A DNA stretch of 5,749 bases from Polynucleobacter meluiroseus (GTDB taxonomy: Bacteria > Bacteroidota > Bacteroidia > Flavobacteriales_D > Crocinitomicaceae), in NCBI GenBank assembly GCA_943328715.2, contig CALQBB020000072.1:1-5749 (forward strand), in the 5' to 3' direction. The notes under the pieces are model-generated. The model was not told where the DNA came from. It saw nothing but the letters and a program-made list of their open reading frames with translations, and made no database searches. Of the stretch, positions 1 to 5,749 are shown in pieces; the first letter of the stretch is position 1, and each line of letters begins with the position of its first letter. Both the position numbers and the translations under genes were made by a program.

Positions 1-303
1 AAAGGTGCGGAAATCGTGCGTATAAATATCTGCTTGAATGTGAGATCCGCCGATATGGTAAAAATTCAGTTTGCGGTCCTTTTGAGCAATCATTTGAGTC
101 ATTTGCTCGTGCAAATAGGTCCAATTTGGACTTTCAGCGGAAAAAAACTGGAAGCTATTGCAATCACTGTTGATGAACGCATACTTTTTTGAAATGAGTG
201 AATCATCGCTTGGAATGAGCGCGTAATCGATGGACCTCAAATCCACTGTTTGTGAGAAAAGTGAATTGGAAAAAAGTAAAAGGAACAACAGGCAGCGTAT
301 CAT
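1..303 (-). CDS. Exported SGNH/GDSL-like hydrolase, second of a tandem pair (C-terminus beyond window edge)
   Basis: The frame is open from an ATG at 303-301 to the window edge, giving the first 101 residues. Residues 1-17 form a signal peptide: a basic start (MIRC), a leucine/phenylalanine core and likely cleavage in SLFS-Q, with no lipobox cysteine, so a periplasmic or secreted protein is expected. Near the end of the visible part, residues 81-92 (FYHIGGSHIQAD) align without gaps to the catalytic block I of the upstream neighbour (IFHYGDSQIEGD), and R77-K78 and R99 also match. This marks a paralogue of the SGNH hydrolase superfamily with candidate nucleophile S87. The usual aspartate before that serine is glycine (G86). 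The ATG overlaps the TGA of the upstream gene as ATGA, so translation is probably coupled. Blocks II, III and V lie outside the window, so activity cannot be judged. Substrate unknown; an ester on an envelope glycan is my inference. Confidence 0.75.
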   Translation of the reverse strand, partial: MIRCLLFLLLFSNSLFSQTVDLRSIDYALIPSDDSLISKKYAFINSDCNSFQFFSAESPNWTYLHEQMTQMIAQKDRKLNFYHIGGSHIQADIYTHDFRTF

Positions 304-1781
304 TCTGCCGTTTCTTTCTTGGTTCCGCTTTGTGCTTCTAGCCACTTGGCATATTCCGCGATGAATGCATCATAGAATAGCTGAGAAGCATAACTTGCTC
401 CTTTGGGTGTAAAGTGAATGTAATCCCTTCCGGCTAATCCTTGACTGACCCATGAAGGCATGGAATTCCTTCCGCCCATGGCTGCATATAAATCCCAAAA
501 TATCGCACCGGTTTCATCACAGGTCTTTTTCATTTGGTTGACACAATAAGGGAGGTAAGGATAGCTTTCGAAAATACCGTTAACCATGTGGGACATATCA
601 CTTGGTCCAATCACGACAATCGCTGCACTCGGACGAATTTTTTGAATGTATTGTACTTGACTTTTGAAACTGCGCATGTAGTAACGCACAGAACTACTAT
701 CTCTGAACGCATGAACGGAATTTCCACCAAATTGCAGGATGACTAATTCGGTATTTAATTCATTGTGCATTTTGCGAAACAATGTGGCATCTCCTCCGCT
801 GATTGCATGTCCAGAGGAACCGCGCATCGCTACATTCACTACTTGAACACCAATATCACCTTCGAGCGCAAAACCATTAAAAACAGGACTTTTTGAGGTG
901 CTAAACACGAACTTCAACTTCCCTGGAGTTTTAGGGAAGCTCAAATCGAGTGAATGTGAAAGTCCATCTTTAATCAAGGAGTCCTCATGGATTAACTTAT
1001 TGTTTTCATACACCTTTACGGCACATGGTTTAAAACAAGATGTGTAGAAGCATCGAACTTGGTTAAAGTCACGCGCACGCGCAAAAGCCGCTTTGGATGC
1101 TTCAATTTCAATCCATCCTTCGCTTATTTCTCCACGATTCGTTTTTGCGGTGTCAATGAGCATAATCGATGCGGAACCCATCGCTCCATATTTTCGCGTG
1201 CTTAACTTTTTCCCCCAAAACGAAGTCAATCGTTCGAAATTGCTAGAAAACGTTTGTTTAAATGTTTGTGTGTTGTACACATTTGTCGCTGGAATCATAC
1301 CCGGACCATTTCCGCCAAATTGATTCTGAATGCGTTGACGAATGTATCCGGTCATACGATCTCCCTCAATCTGTGAATCCCCATAATGGAAAATCGAGAT
1401 TTTTCTTCCCTCTTCAGTTACTGTTTTTAGCTGTGTAAAGAAGCGAAATAAATTTTGTTTGGCAAGCTCATTCAGATGCAGCGATGTTGCACTTTCGGTA
1501 CTTAAATCGCCACCACCAGCCAATCCTAATTTCCCAGAAGTTTTACCCAGATGTTTCACCAAACTCGCGTTGATGTCGCTGGTGTCAACTTTTTGAATGA
1601 TTTTCGCAATGTCCTTTTTCTCCTGTTTTTTCGGATGCAAGACCTCCTCAAAACTTAAAAATTGCCATTTAACACCAAGAAATTTAGCTCCGCCTTTCGG
1701 CAATAAAAAAGAGGGGATGAATAAAAGTGAAAGTACTAAAATGACAAAAAGTAGTACTTGGTATGGACGAAAATTTTGCAC
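300..1781 (-). CDS. Membrane-anchored periplasmic SGNH/GDSL hydrolase with inserted beta domain
   Basis: The 493-residue protein has one N-terminal hydrophobic segment (about residues 8-28) that should anchor it in the inner membrane with the body in the periplasm. All SGNH blocks are visible: block I GDSQ with nucleophile S136, block II RGSSG with G321, block III QFGGN with N354, and block V DYIHF with D453 and H456. Blocks I and II are about 180 residues apart. The strand-rich stretch between them (about 170-315) resembles the inserted beta-sandwich of peptidoglycan or polysaccharide O-acetylesterases, so a glycan esterase or acyltransferase is likely but the substrate is not shown. The insert holds a C-x4-C-x3-C cluster (C244, C249, C253). 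The start is GTG at 1781-1779: an in-frame TAG lies nine bases upstream, and no other plausible start precedes the membrane segment. It is the first gene of its operon and overlaps the paralogue at 1-303 by four bases. A lipase-like role is possible but less likely. Confidence 0.85.
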   Translation of the reverse strand: MQNFRPYQVLLFVILVLSLLFIPSFLLPKGGAKFLGVKWQFLSFEEVLHPKKQEKKDIAKIIQKVDTSDINASLVKHLGKTSGKLGLAGGGDLSTESATSLHLNELAKQNLFRFFTQLKTVTEEGRKISIFHYGDSQIEGDRMTGYIRQRIQNQFGGNGPGMIPATNVYNTQTFKQTFSSNFERLTSFWGKKLSTRKYGAMGSASIMLIDTAKTNRGEISEGWIEIEASKAAFARARDFNQVRCFYTSCFKPCAVKVYENNKLIHEDSLIKDGLSHSLDLSFPKTPGKLKFVFSTSKSPVFNGFALEGDIGVQVVNVAMRGSSGHAISGGDATLFRKMHNELNTELVILQFGGNSVHAFRDSSSVRYYMRSFKSQVQYIQKIRPSAAIVVIGPSDMSHMVNGIFESYPYLPYCVNQMKKTCDETGAIFWDLYAAMGGRNSMPSWVSQGLAGRDYIHFTPKGASYASQLFYDAFIAEYAKWLEAQSGTKKETAE

Positions 1782-1784
1782 GGA

Positions 1785-1812
1785 TTGATTCTATTCAACA
1801 AATATAAGTTTT
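1785..1812 (+). promoter_or_regulatory. Candidate promoter for the DUF255 gene
   Basis: TTG at 1785-1787 is followed after 17 bases by TAAGTTTT at 1805-1812. This fits the flavobacterial pattern TTG-N17-23-TAnnTTTG except for the last base. Transcription would begin near 1816-1819, about 12-15 bases before the ATG at 1831. It overlaps the -7 element of the divergent SGNH operon, so the two promoters probably cannot be occupied at the same time. No Shine-Dalgarno sequence is visible. Confidence 0.35.
1799..1806 (-). promoter_or_regulatory. Candidate Bacteroidota -7 element for the SGNH operon
   Basis: Read on the minus strand this is TATATTTG, an exact match to the Bacteroidota -7 pattern TAnnTTTG. 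It would place the transcription start around 1792-1795 and leave an untranslated leader of only about 11-14 bases before the GTG at 1781. I find no TTG at the usual 17-23 base distance upstream, so only half of the promoter pattern is present. Confidence 0.4.
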
Positions 1813-1830
1813 CTTTGTTTTCTATACATC

Positions 1831-3819
1831 ATGATGACACCTTCCAATTCACTTATAAACGAATCTTCGCCGTATTTACTTCAACACGCCCATCATCCAA
1901 TCTATTGGTTGCCGTGGAGTGAAGATGCATTTGAACAAGCAAGAAGACAAAACAAATTAGTATTGATCAGCATTGGTTATTCCGCATGCCATTGGTGTCA
2001 CGTCATGGCGCATGAATGTTTCGAAGATCAAGAAGTGGCAGATTTGATGAATGCACACTTCATCAATATTAAAGTGGATCGTGAAGAACGACCTGATGTG
2101 GACCAAGTCTATATGTCGGCAGTTCAGCTCATGACGCAAAAAGGAGGCTGGCCATTGAATTGTATTACCTTACCAGATGGACGTCCAATCTATGGAGGAA
2201 CATATTTTCCCAAGGAACAATGGATTCATGTCTTGAAATCTTTGGTTTATACCTTTCAAAATGACAAGGAAAAAGTGGAAGAGTATGCCGTGAAACTGCA
2301 CGAAGGACTTAGCGTCAATGAATTAATTGCCATTCCACAAGACGAACCAAATCTTCAAAGCGAAAAATTGTTGGAGTTAGTAGCTCGCTGGAAAAAGCAA
2401 TTCGATTGGATGGAAGGCGGAATGAGTCGAGCGCCAAAATTCCCGATGCCGAACAACTATGGCTACTTGTTAGCGCACAGCCGATTTTTCAAGGATGAAA
2501 AGTTGCAAGAATACGTGCGCTTAACCTTAGATAAAATGGCGTTTGGCGGCATTTACGATCAAATTGGTGGTGGGTTTACACGCTATTCCGTAGACATGAT
2601 CTGGAAAGTTCCGCATTTTGAGAAAATGCTCTATGACAATGCCCAACTGATGGAATTATATGCCAAGGGATATGAAGCGTTTCAGGTTGATCACTATAAG
2701 CAGATTGTTCTAGAGATTTTCACTTGGTTGCAGCGTGAAATGAAGGATGAATCCGGAGCATATTACAGCGCTTTAGATGCAGATAGCGAAGGGGAGGAAG
2801 GAAAATGCTATTGTTGGACTGAACAAGAATTGAAATCGCTCATCACAACAGATTACGCGCTTTTTGCTGATTACTATGCTGTTTCAAATCGTGGATTCTG
2901 GGAGGACGATAAATACATCCTACTAAAAACCCAAAGTGATGTTGCATTCGCGAAGAAATGGAACATCGATGTACACGACCTCGAAAATAAAGTATCCGAT
3001 TGGAAATCCTTGCTTTTATCAGAACGTCAAAAACGCATTGCTCCCGGACTAGACCATAAATGCCTCACTTCTTGGAATGCGCAGTTAATCAAAGGATTGT
3101 GTCGCGCATATAATGCATTGCACCAAGAAGAATTTTTAATAGAAGCACGAAAAATCGGCAAATGGATTCTATCGAGTCAAGTTCAACCGAACGGACATTT
3201 ATACCATGTAAACACAAATGGTGTGGCAAGCATTGATGGTTTTCTGGAGGATTACGCTCATGCCATCGATGCGTTTATACAGTTGTATCAGCGAACAAGT
3301 GAATTAACTTGGTTAGAACATGCGAAGATTTGGGCCTCGCTTGTTGAAAAAGAATTCATGCATCCCGAAAGTAAAATGTGCTATTTCACCTCAAATGATA
3401 CGCAGCTGGTTGTTCGAAAAATGGAAATTCACGACAACGTCATTCCGTCTAGTAATTCTGTGATGGCAAGAAATTATTTCCGTTTAGGCACCTATTTCCG
3501 AGAAGATAGATGGCTTGAACATGCACGTCAAATGCTAGCCAACATGTACGATGGCATGGAGACTTATGGCTCTGGATATTCCAATTGGGCACATTTATTA
3601 CTGGAAATGAATCAAGGATTGGCAGAAGTTCACCTCATGGAAGTTCAAACGGGGGAAATTGTTAACTGGCCAGATCACGCGCTTCTTTCGTATCACAAAG
3701 AAATCCCCATGTCCGAAAGTTATGCGACTGGAATTTATGTTTGTGCAAAAGGCACATGCTACCCAGCACTTTCAACGCTGAAAGCTGCCACGGAACTCAT
3801 CGAAGAAGAAATCAATTAA
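1831..3819 (+). CDS. DUF255 (YyaL/SSP411-type) thioredoxin-fold protein with six-hairpin glycosidase-like C-terminal domain
   Basis: The 662 residues cover the whole family layout. The N-terminal thioredoxin-like domain (about 10-165) opens with [11 protein letters not shown], carries the redox motif C53-H-W-C56, then [11 protein letters not shown] (81-91), the GGWP cis-proline segment with P108, and GGTYFP (122-127). The rest is helix-rich and belongs to the six-hairpin glycosidase-like superfamily, marked by APKFP (201-205), [10 protein letters not shown] (246-255), [14 protein letters not shown] (259-272), [12 protein letters not shown] (314-325), LTSWNAQ (412-418) and the terminal C638-AKG-TC643. 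Homologues are often annotated as YyaL or spermatogenesis-associated protein 20; the biochemical role is not settled, and both a redox and a sugar-related activity have been suggested by fold. There is no signal peptide, so it is expected in the cytoplasm. ATG codons at 1831 and 1834 are both possible starts. The gene stands alone on the plus strand, divergent from the SGNH operon, and its stop overlaps that of the convergent DUF2892 gene. Confidence 0.93.
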   Translation: MMTPSNSLINESSPYLLQHAHHPIYWLPWSEDAFEQARRQNKLVLISIGYSACHWCHVMAHECFEDQEVADLMNAHFINIKVDREERPDVDQVYMSAVQLMTQKGGWPLNCITLPDGRPIYGGTYFPKEQWIHVLKSLVYTFQNDKEKVEEYAVKLHEGLSVNELIAIPQDEPNLQSEKLLELVARWKKQFDWMEGGMSRAPKFPMPNNYGYLLAHSRFFKDEKLQEYVRLTLDKMAFGGIYDQIGGGFTRYSVDMIWKVPHFEKMLYDNAQLMELYAKGYEAFQVDHYKQIVLEIFTWLQREMKDESGAYYSALDADSEGEEGKCYCWTEQELKSLITTDYALFADYYAVSNRGFWEDDKYILLKTQSDVAFAKKWNIDVHDLENKVSDWKSLLLSERQKRIAPGLDHKCLTSWNAQLIKGLCRAYNALHQEEFLIEARKIGKWILSSQVQPNGHLYHVNTNGVASIDGFLEDYAHAIDAFIQLYQRTSELTWLEHAKIWASLVEKEFMHPESKMCYFTSNDTQLVVRKMEIHDNVIPSSNSVMARNYFRLGTYFREDRWLEHARQMLANMYDGMETYGSGYSNWAHLLLEMNQGLAEVHLMEVQTGEIVNWPDHALLSYHKEIPMSESYATGIYVCAKGTCYPALSTLKAATELIEEEIN

Positions 3820-3830
3820 GATTTCATCTT
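3803..3830. terminator. Hairpin across the shared convergent gene ends, possible bidirectional terminator
   Basis: Arms AAGAAGAAATC (3803-3813) and GATTTCATCTT (3820-3830) pair at 10 of 11 positions, with one A-A mismatch (3807/3826) and a six-base loop AATTAA. The loop contains the stop codons of both convergent genes. A structure here would form in transcripts from either strand. Neither side is followed by a T-run and the stem is AT-rich, so it is not a classical intrinsic terminator; part of the symmetry could be chance in an AT-rich region. Confidence 0.35.
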
Positions 3831-4022
3831 ACACGTATTCCAGCCAAATAGGGCATACAATCCACAAAAAGACGTAAAAGATGTCAAGATTAACATTGCC
3901 GAAACGACTAACGCAAACGCGTTAAGTGCAGATGGCAGCAAGCCCAATAAGGACACAATTAATAGTACCGCCGAAATTGCGATGCGAATCAAACGATCCG
4001 TATTTCCCATGTTTTTTTTCAT
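3816..4022 (-). CDS. Small DUF2892 inner-membrane protein (YgaP-type membrane domain)
   Basis: The 68-residue protein matches the DUF2892 family over its full length. It has the N-terminal signature [11 protein letters not shown] (3-13), two hydrophobic helices (about 14-30 and 33-50) with a short turn around P30, and the C-terminal pattern [15 protein letters not shown] with C53 and C64. In YgaP this kind of two-helix domain is fused to a rhodanese (sulfur-transfer) domain; here it stands alone, as is common in Bacteroidota, and its function is unknown. The ATG at 4022-4020 is followed by an A-run and a second in-frame ATG at codon 5 (4010-4008); family members usually include the MKKN part, which favours the first. 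The TAA stop lies within the four bases TTAA shared with the end of the DUF255 gene. It follows the transketolase gene by 56 bases on the same strand but appears to have its own promoter. Confidence 0.88.
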   Translation of the reverse strand: MKKNMGNTDRLIRIAISAVLLIVSLLGLLPSALNAFALVVSAMLILTSFTSFCGLYALFGWNTCKMKS

Positions 4023-4050
4023 AAACCAAATGTACGAATGTAATTGGTTT
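4023..4050. repeat. Seven-base inverted repeat over the DUF2892 promoter
   Basis: AAACCAA (4023-4029) and TTGGTTT (4044-4050) are perfect complements separated by 14 bases. The left arm overlaps the candidate -7 element and ends next to the start codon, and the right arm lies in the promoter spacer, so an operator for a dimeric regulator is possible. As RNA it would be a weak hairpin at the end of the transketolase transcript without a T-run. The spacer also contains ATGTA twice with an eight-base period. Confidence 0.35.
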
Positions 4051-4059
4051 TGAAAGCAA
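4027..4059 (-). promoter_or_regulatory. Candidate promoter for the DUF2892 gene, nearly leaderless
   Basis: On the minus strand, TTG (4059-4057) is followed after 22 bases by TACATTTG (4034-4027), a full match to TTG-N17-23-TAnnTTTG. The -7 element ends only four bases before the ATG at 4022, so the transcript would begin at or beside the start codon. Either the mRNA is leaderless or translation begins at the second ATG (4010). Confidence 0.45.
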
Positions 4060-4078
4060 CCTAGGTTACCAGGCTAGT

Positions 4079-5032
4079 TTATCCTTTGCGAGCAATCGCT
4101 TTCATGGCAGCGTTGACAACATCTTGTGTATCGATTCCGTATTTCGTCATCAATTCCATAGGTGTTCCGCTTTCGCCGAATGAATCGTTCACGGCTACAT
4201 ATTCCTGAGGACAAGGCAATTCTCTGCTCAACACTTGAGAAACTGCTTCACCTAATCCACCGTTCATCATGTGTTCTTCTGCCGTCACAACACATCCTGT
4301 TTTTGCAGCGGATGTTAAAATCGCTTGAACATCTAATGGTTTAATGGTGTGCATGTTAATCAATTCAGCAGAAATTCCTTTCTCCTTCAAAATAGCTAAT
4401 GCTTCAATGGATTTCCAAACTAAGTGTCCGCAAGCGATGATGGTTACATCGGTTCCTTCCGCCAAAACATCTGCTTTTCCAATCACAAATTTTGCGTCTG
4501 GTTTCACAAAAATCGGCATTACCGGACGGCCAAATCGAAGGTAAACGGGTCCATTATGTTCTGCAATTGCGATTGTTGCTTGTTTGGTTTGATTAAAGTC
4601 CGCAGGAACGATTACCGTCATGTTTGGCAACATACGCATCATTCCAATGTCCTCTAAAATTTGATGCGTTGCACCATCCTCACCTAAAGTGAGTCCGGCG
4701 TGAGAAGCACAAATTTTCACGTTTTTCTGAGAGTACGCCACCGATTGACGAATTTGATCATAAACACGTCCAGTTGAGAAATTTGCGAATGTTCCAGTAT
4801 ATGGAATTTTTCCACCAATGGTCATCCCTGCCGCTAGTCCAATCATGTTTGCTTCAGCGATTCCCGCTTGGAAAAAACGATCTGGATTTTCTTTTTGGAA
4901 GGCATCCATTTTCAATGAACCAGTTAAGTCAGCACACAATGCGACTACATCTGGATTCGTGCGTCCTAATTCCGCTAATCCTTCACCAAATCCTGATCGC
5001 GTGTCTTTGTTTCCTAGTATTTCAAATTCCAT
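4079..5032 (-). CDS. Transketolase C-terminal subunit (split transketolase)
   Basis: This 317-residue protein is the second half of a thiamine-diphosphate-dependent transketolase, which moves two-carbon ketol units between sugar phosphates in the non-oxidative pentose phosphate pathway in the cytoplasm. The pyrimidine-binding domain (about 4-170) shows TRSGFGEGL (11-19), the cofactor-activating glutamate E60 in [30 protein letters not shown] (110-124) with H111 and H123, and YLRFGRP (164-170). The C-terminal domain (about 185-317) contains [14 protein letters not shown] (250-263). A full single-chain transketolase has more than 600 residues; the pyrophosphate-binding half must come from a partner subunit encoded elsewhere, since the adjacent upstream gene is unrelated. 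The start fits the family ([16 protein letters not shown]). It begins two bases after the stop of the upstream repeat protein (TAG-TT-ATG), so the two are probably co-transcribed and translationally coupled. A deoxyxylulose-phosphate synthase half is unlikely from size and motifs. Confidence 0.92.
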   Translation of the reverse strand: MEFEILGNKDTRSGFGEGLAELGRTNPDVVALCADLTGSLKMDAFQKENPDRFFQAGIAEANMIGLAAGMTIGGKIPYTGTFANFSTGRVYDQIRQSVAYSQKNVKICASHAGLTLGEDGATHQILEDIGMMRMLPNMTVIVPADFNQTKQATIAIAEHNGPVYLRFGRPVMPIFVKPDAKFVIGKADVLAEGTDVTIIACGHLVWKSIEALAILKEKGISAELINMHTIKPLDVQAILTSAAKTGCVVTAEEHMMNGGLGEAVSQVLSRELPCPQEYVAVNDSFGESGTPMELMTKYGIDTQDVVNAAMKAIARKG

Positions 5033-5034
5033 AA

Positions 5035-5749
5035 CTATAAATTTAATAAGAGTGTTTTATTTGAATCGATTCTAAACTTTTTTTCTTTTGTGTATGCGCT
5101 CGACTTTTGGTCTTTTTCGCGGTAGACAATTTTATAATTTCCTGGTTGCAAGGACCATTTCCCTTCCAACGGACCTTCATCTATGTTGCAAACCCATTCC
5201 CACTGATTGACTTGACGCTCATAGAAGATTTGTCCGACGCTAGCCTTCACCACAGTGTATTGAAGTATTCCCGCAGGAATGACGTCCACGAACGTTGTTT
5301 TGCTTTGTGTAATCTCCACACGTTGATACGTTCTCGGCAAGGTGAAAATCTCCAGGTCGTATGTCCCTACAAGGTATTTTTGCGTGGAATTTAAATTCTG
5401 TGCATGCAGTGTTTTGCTGTCGTCTTTCACTGAAACGCGCAGTTGAAAACTTGGATTCTGGGTGTTTTTTGTTGCAGTAAATTTCAAGTATCCTTGAGGT
5501 GCATCCACAACAATCGTATTGTGTGTGTGTTTTTGCAGGACAATCCCTTTTTTCTCCAATTTCGGAAGGGTATTTACCACTAAATCATACTTCACTTCCG
5601 GATCTAAAACCAAGGTGTCTGGAAGGTTTTTACGGTTGAGTGTATGCGTAAACGTGTATTTTAAGTTGGATGTCCCACTTTCGTAAAAGAACATGGTGAC
5701 ATTTGTTTCAAGCGGTTTTTGGGTGATGTCATTCAAGTTTACTTGAACG
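5035..5749 (-). CDS. C-terminal part of a protein with beta-rich repeats, possibly a VWA-domain protein (start beyond window)
   Basis: The frame is open to the window edge and reads through the TTG at 5736-5734 (VQVNLNDIT...), so that codon is not a real start; 237 residues are visible. They form three related units of about 75 residues: YDLVVNTLP at visible residues 54-62, YDLEIFTLP at 130-138 and YKIVYREKD at 205-213. The first two are each followed by a TxVxVxxPxGxLxxT-like strand pair (PQGYLKFT at 84-91, PAGILQYT at 158-165). The lead-ins LVGTYDL and LQPGNYKI resemble beta-sandwich modules of the PEGA or carboxypeptidase-regulatory kind. No enzyme motif, T9SS sorting tail or transmembrane segment is visible in this part. 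The general look resembles the tail of von Willebrand factor A-type envelope proteins of flavobacteria, but the domain that would prove this lies outside the window. The TAG stop is two bases before the transketolase ATG, indicating one operon. Confidence 0.7.
   Translation of the reverse strand, partial: VQVNLNDITQKPLETNVTMFFYESGTSNLKYTFTHTLNRKNLPDTLVLDPEVKYDLVVNTLPKLEKKGIVLQKHTHNTIVVDAPQGYLKFTATKNTQNPSFQLRVSVKDDSKTLHAQNLNSTQKYLVGTYDLEIFTLPRTYQRVEITQSKTTFVDVIPAGILQYTVVKASVGQIFYERQVNQWEWVCNIDEGPLEGKWSLQPGNYKIVYREKDQKSSAYTKEKKFRIDSNKTLLLNL

Noticed and set aside
534..1323. Plus-strand frames of 70 and 76 residues opposite the SGNH gene
   Set aside because: The opposite frame has full catalytic motifs; these have none and no promoter or homology signal.
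4058..4080. Palindrome AACCTAGGTT (4058-4067) and nearby CTAG/GGTTACC symmetry just after the transketolase stop, as a terminator
   Set aside because: The palindrome has no loop, longer foldings break after three or four pairs, and no T-run follows on the minus strand.
4344..5394. Plus-strand reading frames of 66-95 residues opposite the transketolase and repeat-protein genes
   Set aside because: They lie antisense to well-supported genes, show no recognisable family and have atypical composition; they are shadows of the real frames.
5518..5532. GT-rich dinucleotide run as a phase-variable repeat
   Set aside because: Only about five units, inside coding sequence, where a dinucleotide change would break the frame; too short to suggest slippage.
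5734..5736. TTG as the start of the 233-residue reading frame
   Set aside because: The frame continues in a similar style to the window edge (VQVN before it), so the gene simply begins outside.
1..5749. A mobile element, CRISPR array, toxin-antitoxin or defence system
   Set aside because: No transposase, integrase, direct-repeat array, tRNA or defence-type motif is seen; all genes fit ordinary envelope or housekeeping families.

Overview
The window looks like chromosomal DNA from a Bacteroidota member, most likely Flavobacteriales. The base composition is AT-leaning and no start codon is preceded by a convincing Shine-Dalgarno sequence. The intergenic gaps hold matches to the Bacteroidota promoter pattern (TTG plus TAnnTTTG). 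The transketolase is the separate C-terminal-subunit type common in flavobacteria. Several proteins also read like flavobacterial homologues: paired SGNH hydrolases, a DUF2892 protein and a secreted-type beta-repeat protein. I infer lineage from these traits only; there is no rRNA gene or other taxonomic marker.

Layout: almost every base is coding, and no gene-free stretch exceeds about 60 bases. From left to right there are two overlapping minus-strand genes for exported SGNH/GDSL-type hydrolases (1-303, cut by the window edge, and 300-1781, starting with GTG). A 49-base divergent promoter region follows. Next is a plus-strand gene for a 662-residue DUF255/YyaL-type thioredoxin-fold protein (1831-3819). 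Its stop overlaps the stop of a convergent small membrane protein of the DUF2892 family (3816-4022), and an imperfect hairpin spans the junction. A 56-base gap with a candidate promoter and an inverted repeat comes next. The window ends with a two-gene minus-strand operon: a protein of about 75-residue beta-rich repeats (5035-5749, start outside the window) and, two bases later, the transketolase C-terminal subunit (4079-5032).

How the parts relate: the SGNH pair is translationally coupled (ATGA overlap) and probably acts together on an acylated envelope glycan or polymer, either as esterase or as acyltransferase. An acyltransferase partner would be expected farther downstream, but this is inference. 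The transketolase subunit needs an N-terminal subunit that is not in this window. DUF255 and DUF2892 proteins are widespread families without a firmly assigned function. I see no mobile element, CRISPR array, RNA gene, phage gene or defence system. The most unusual points are local: the GDS-to-GGS change in the second hydrolase, the shared stop inside a hairpin, the near-leaderless DUF2892 promoter, and the coupling of a metabolic enzyme subunit to an apparently structural repeat protein.
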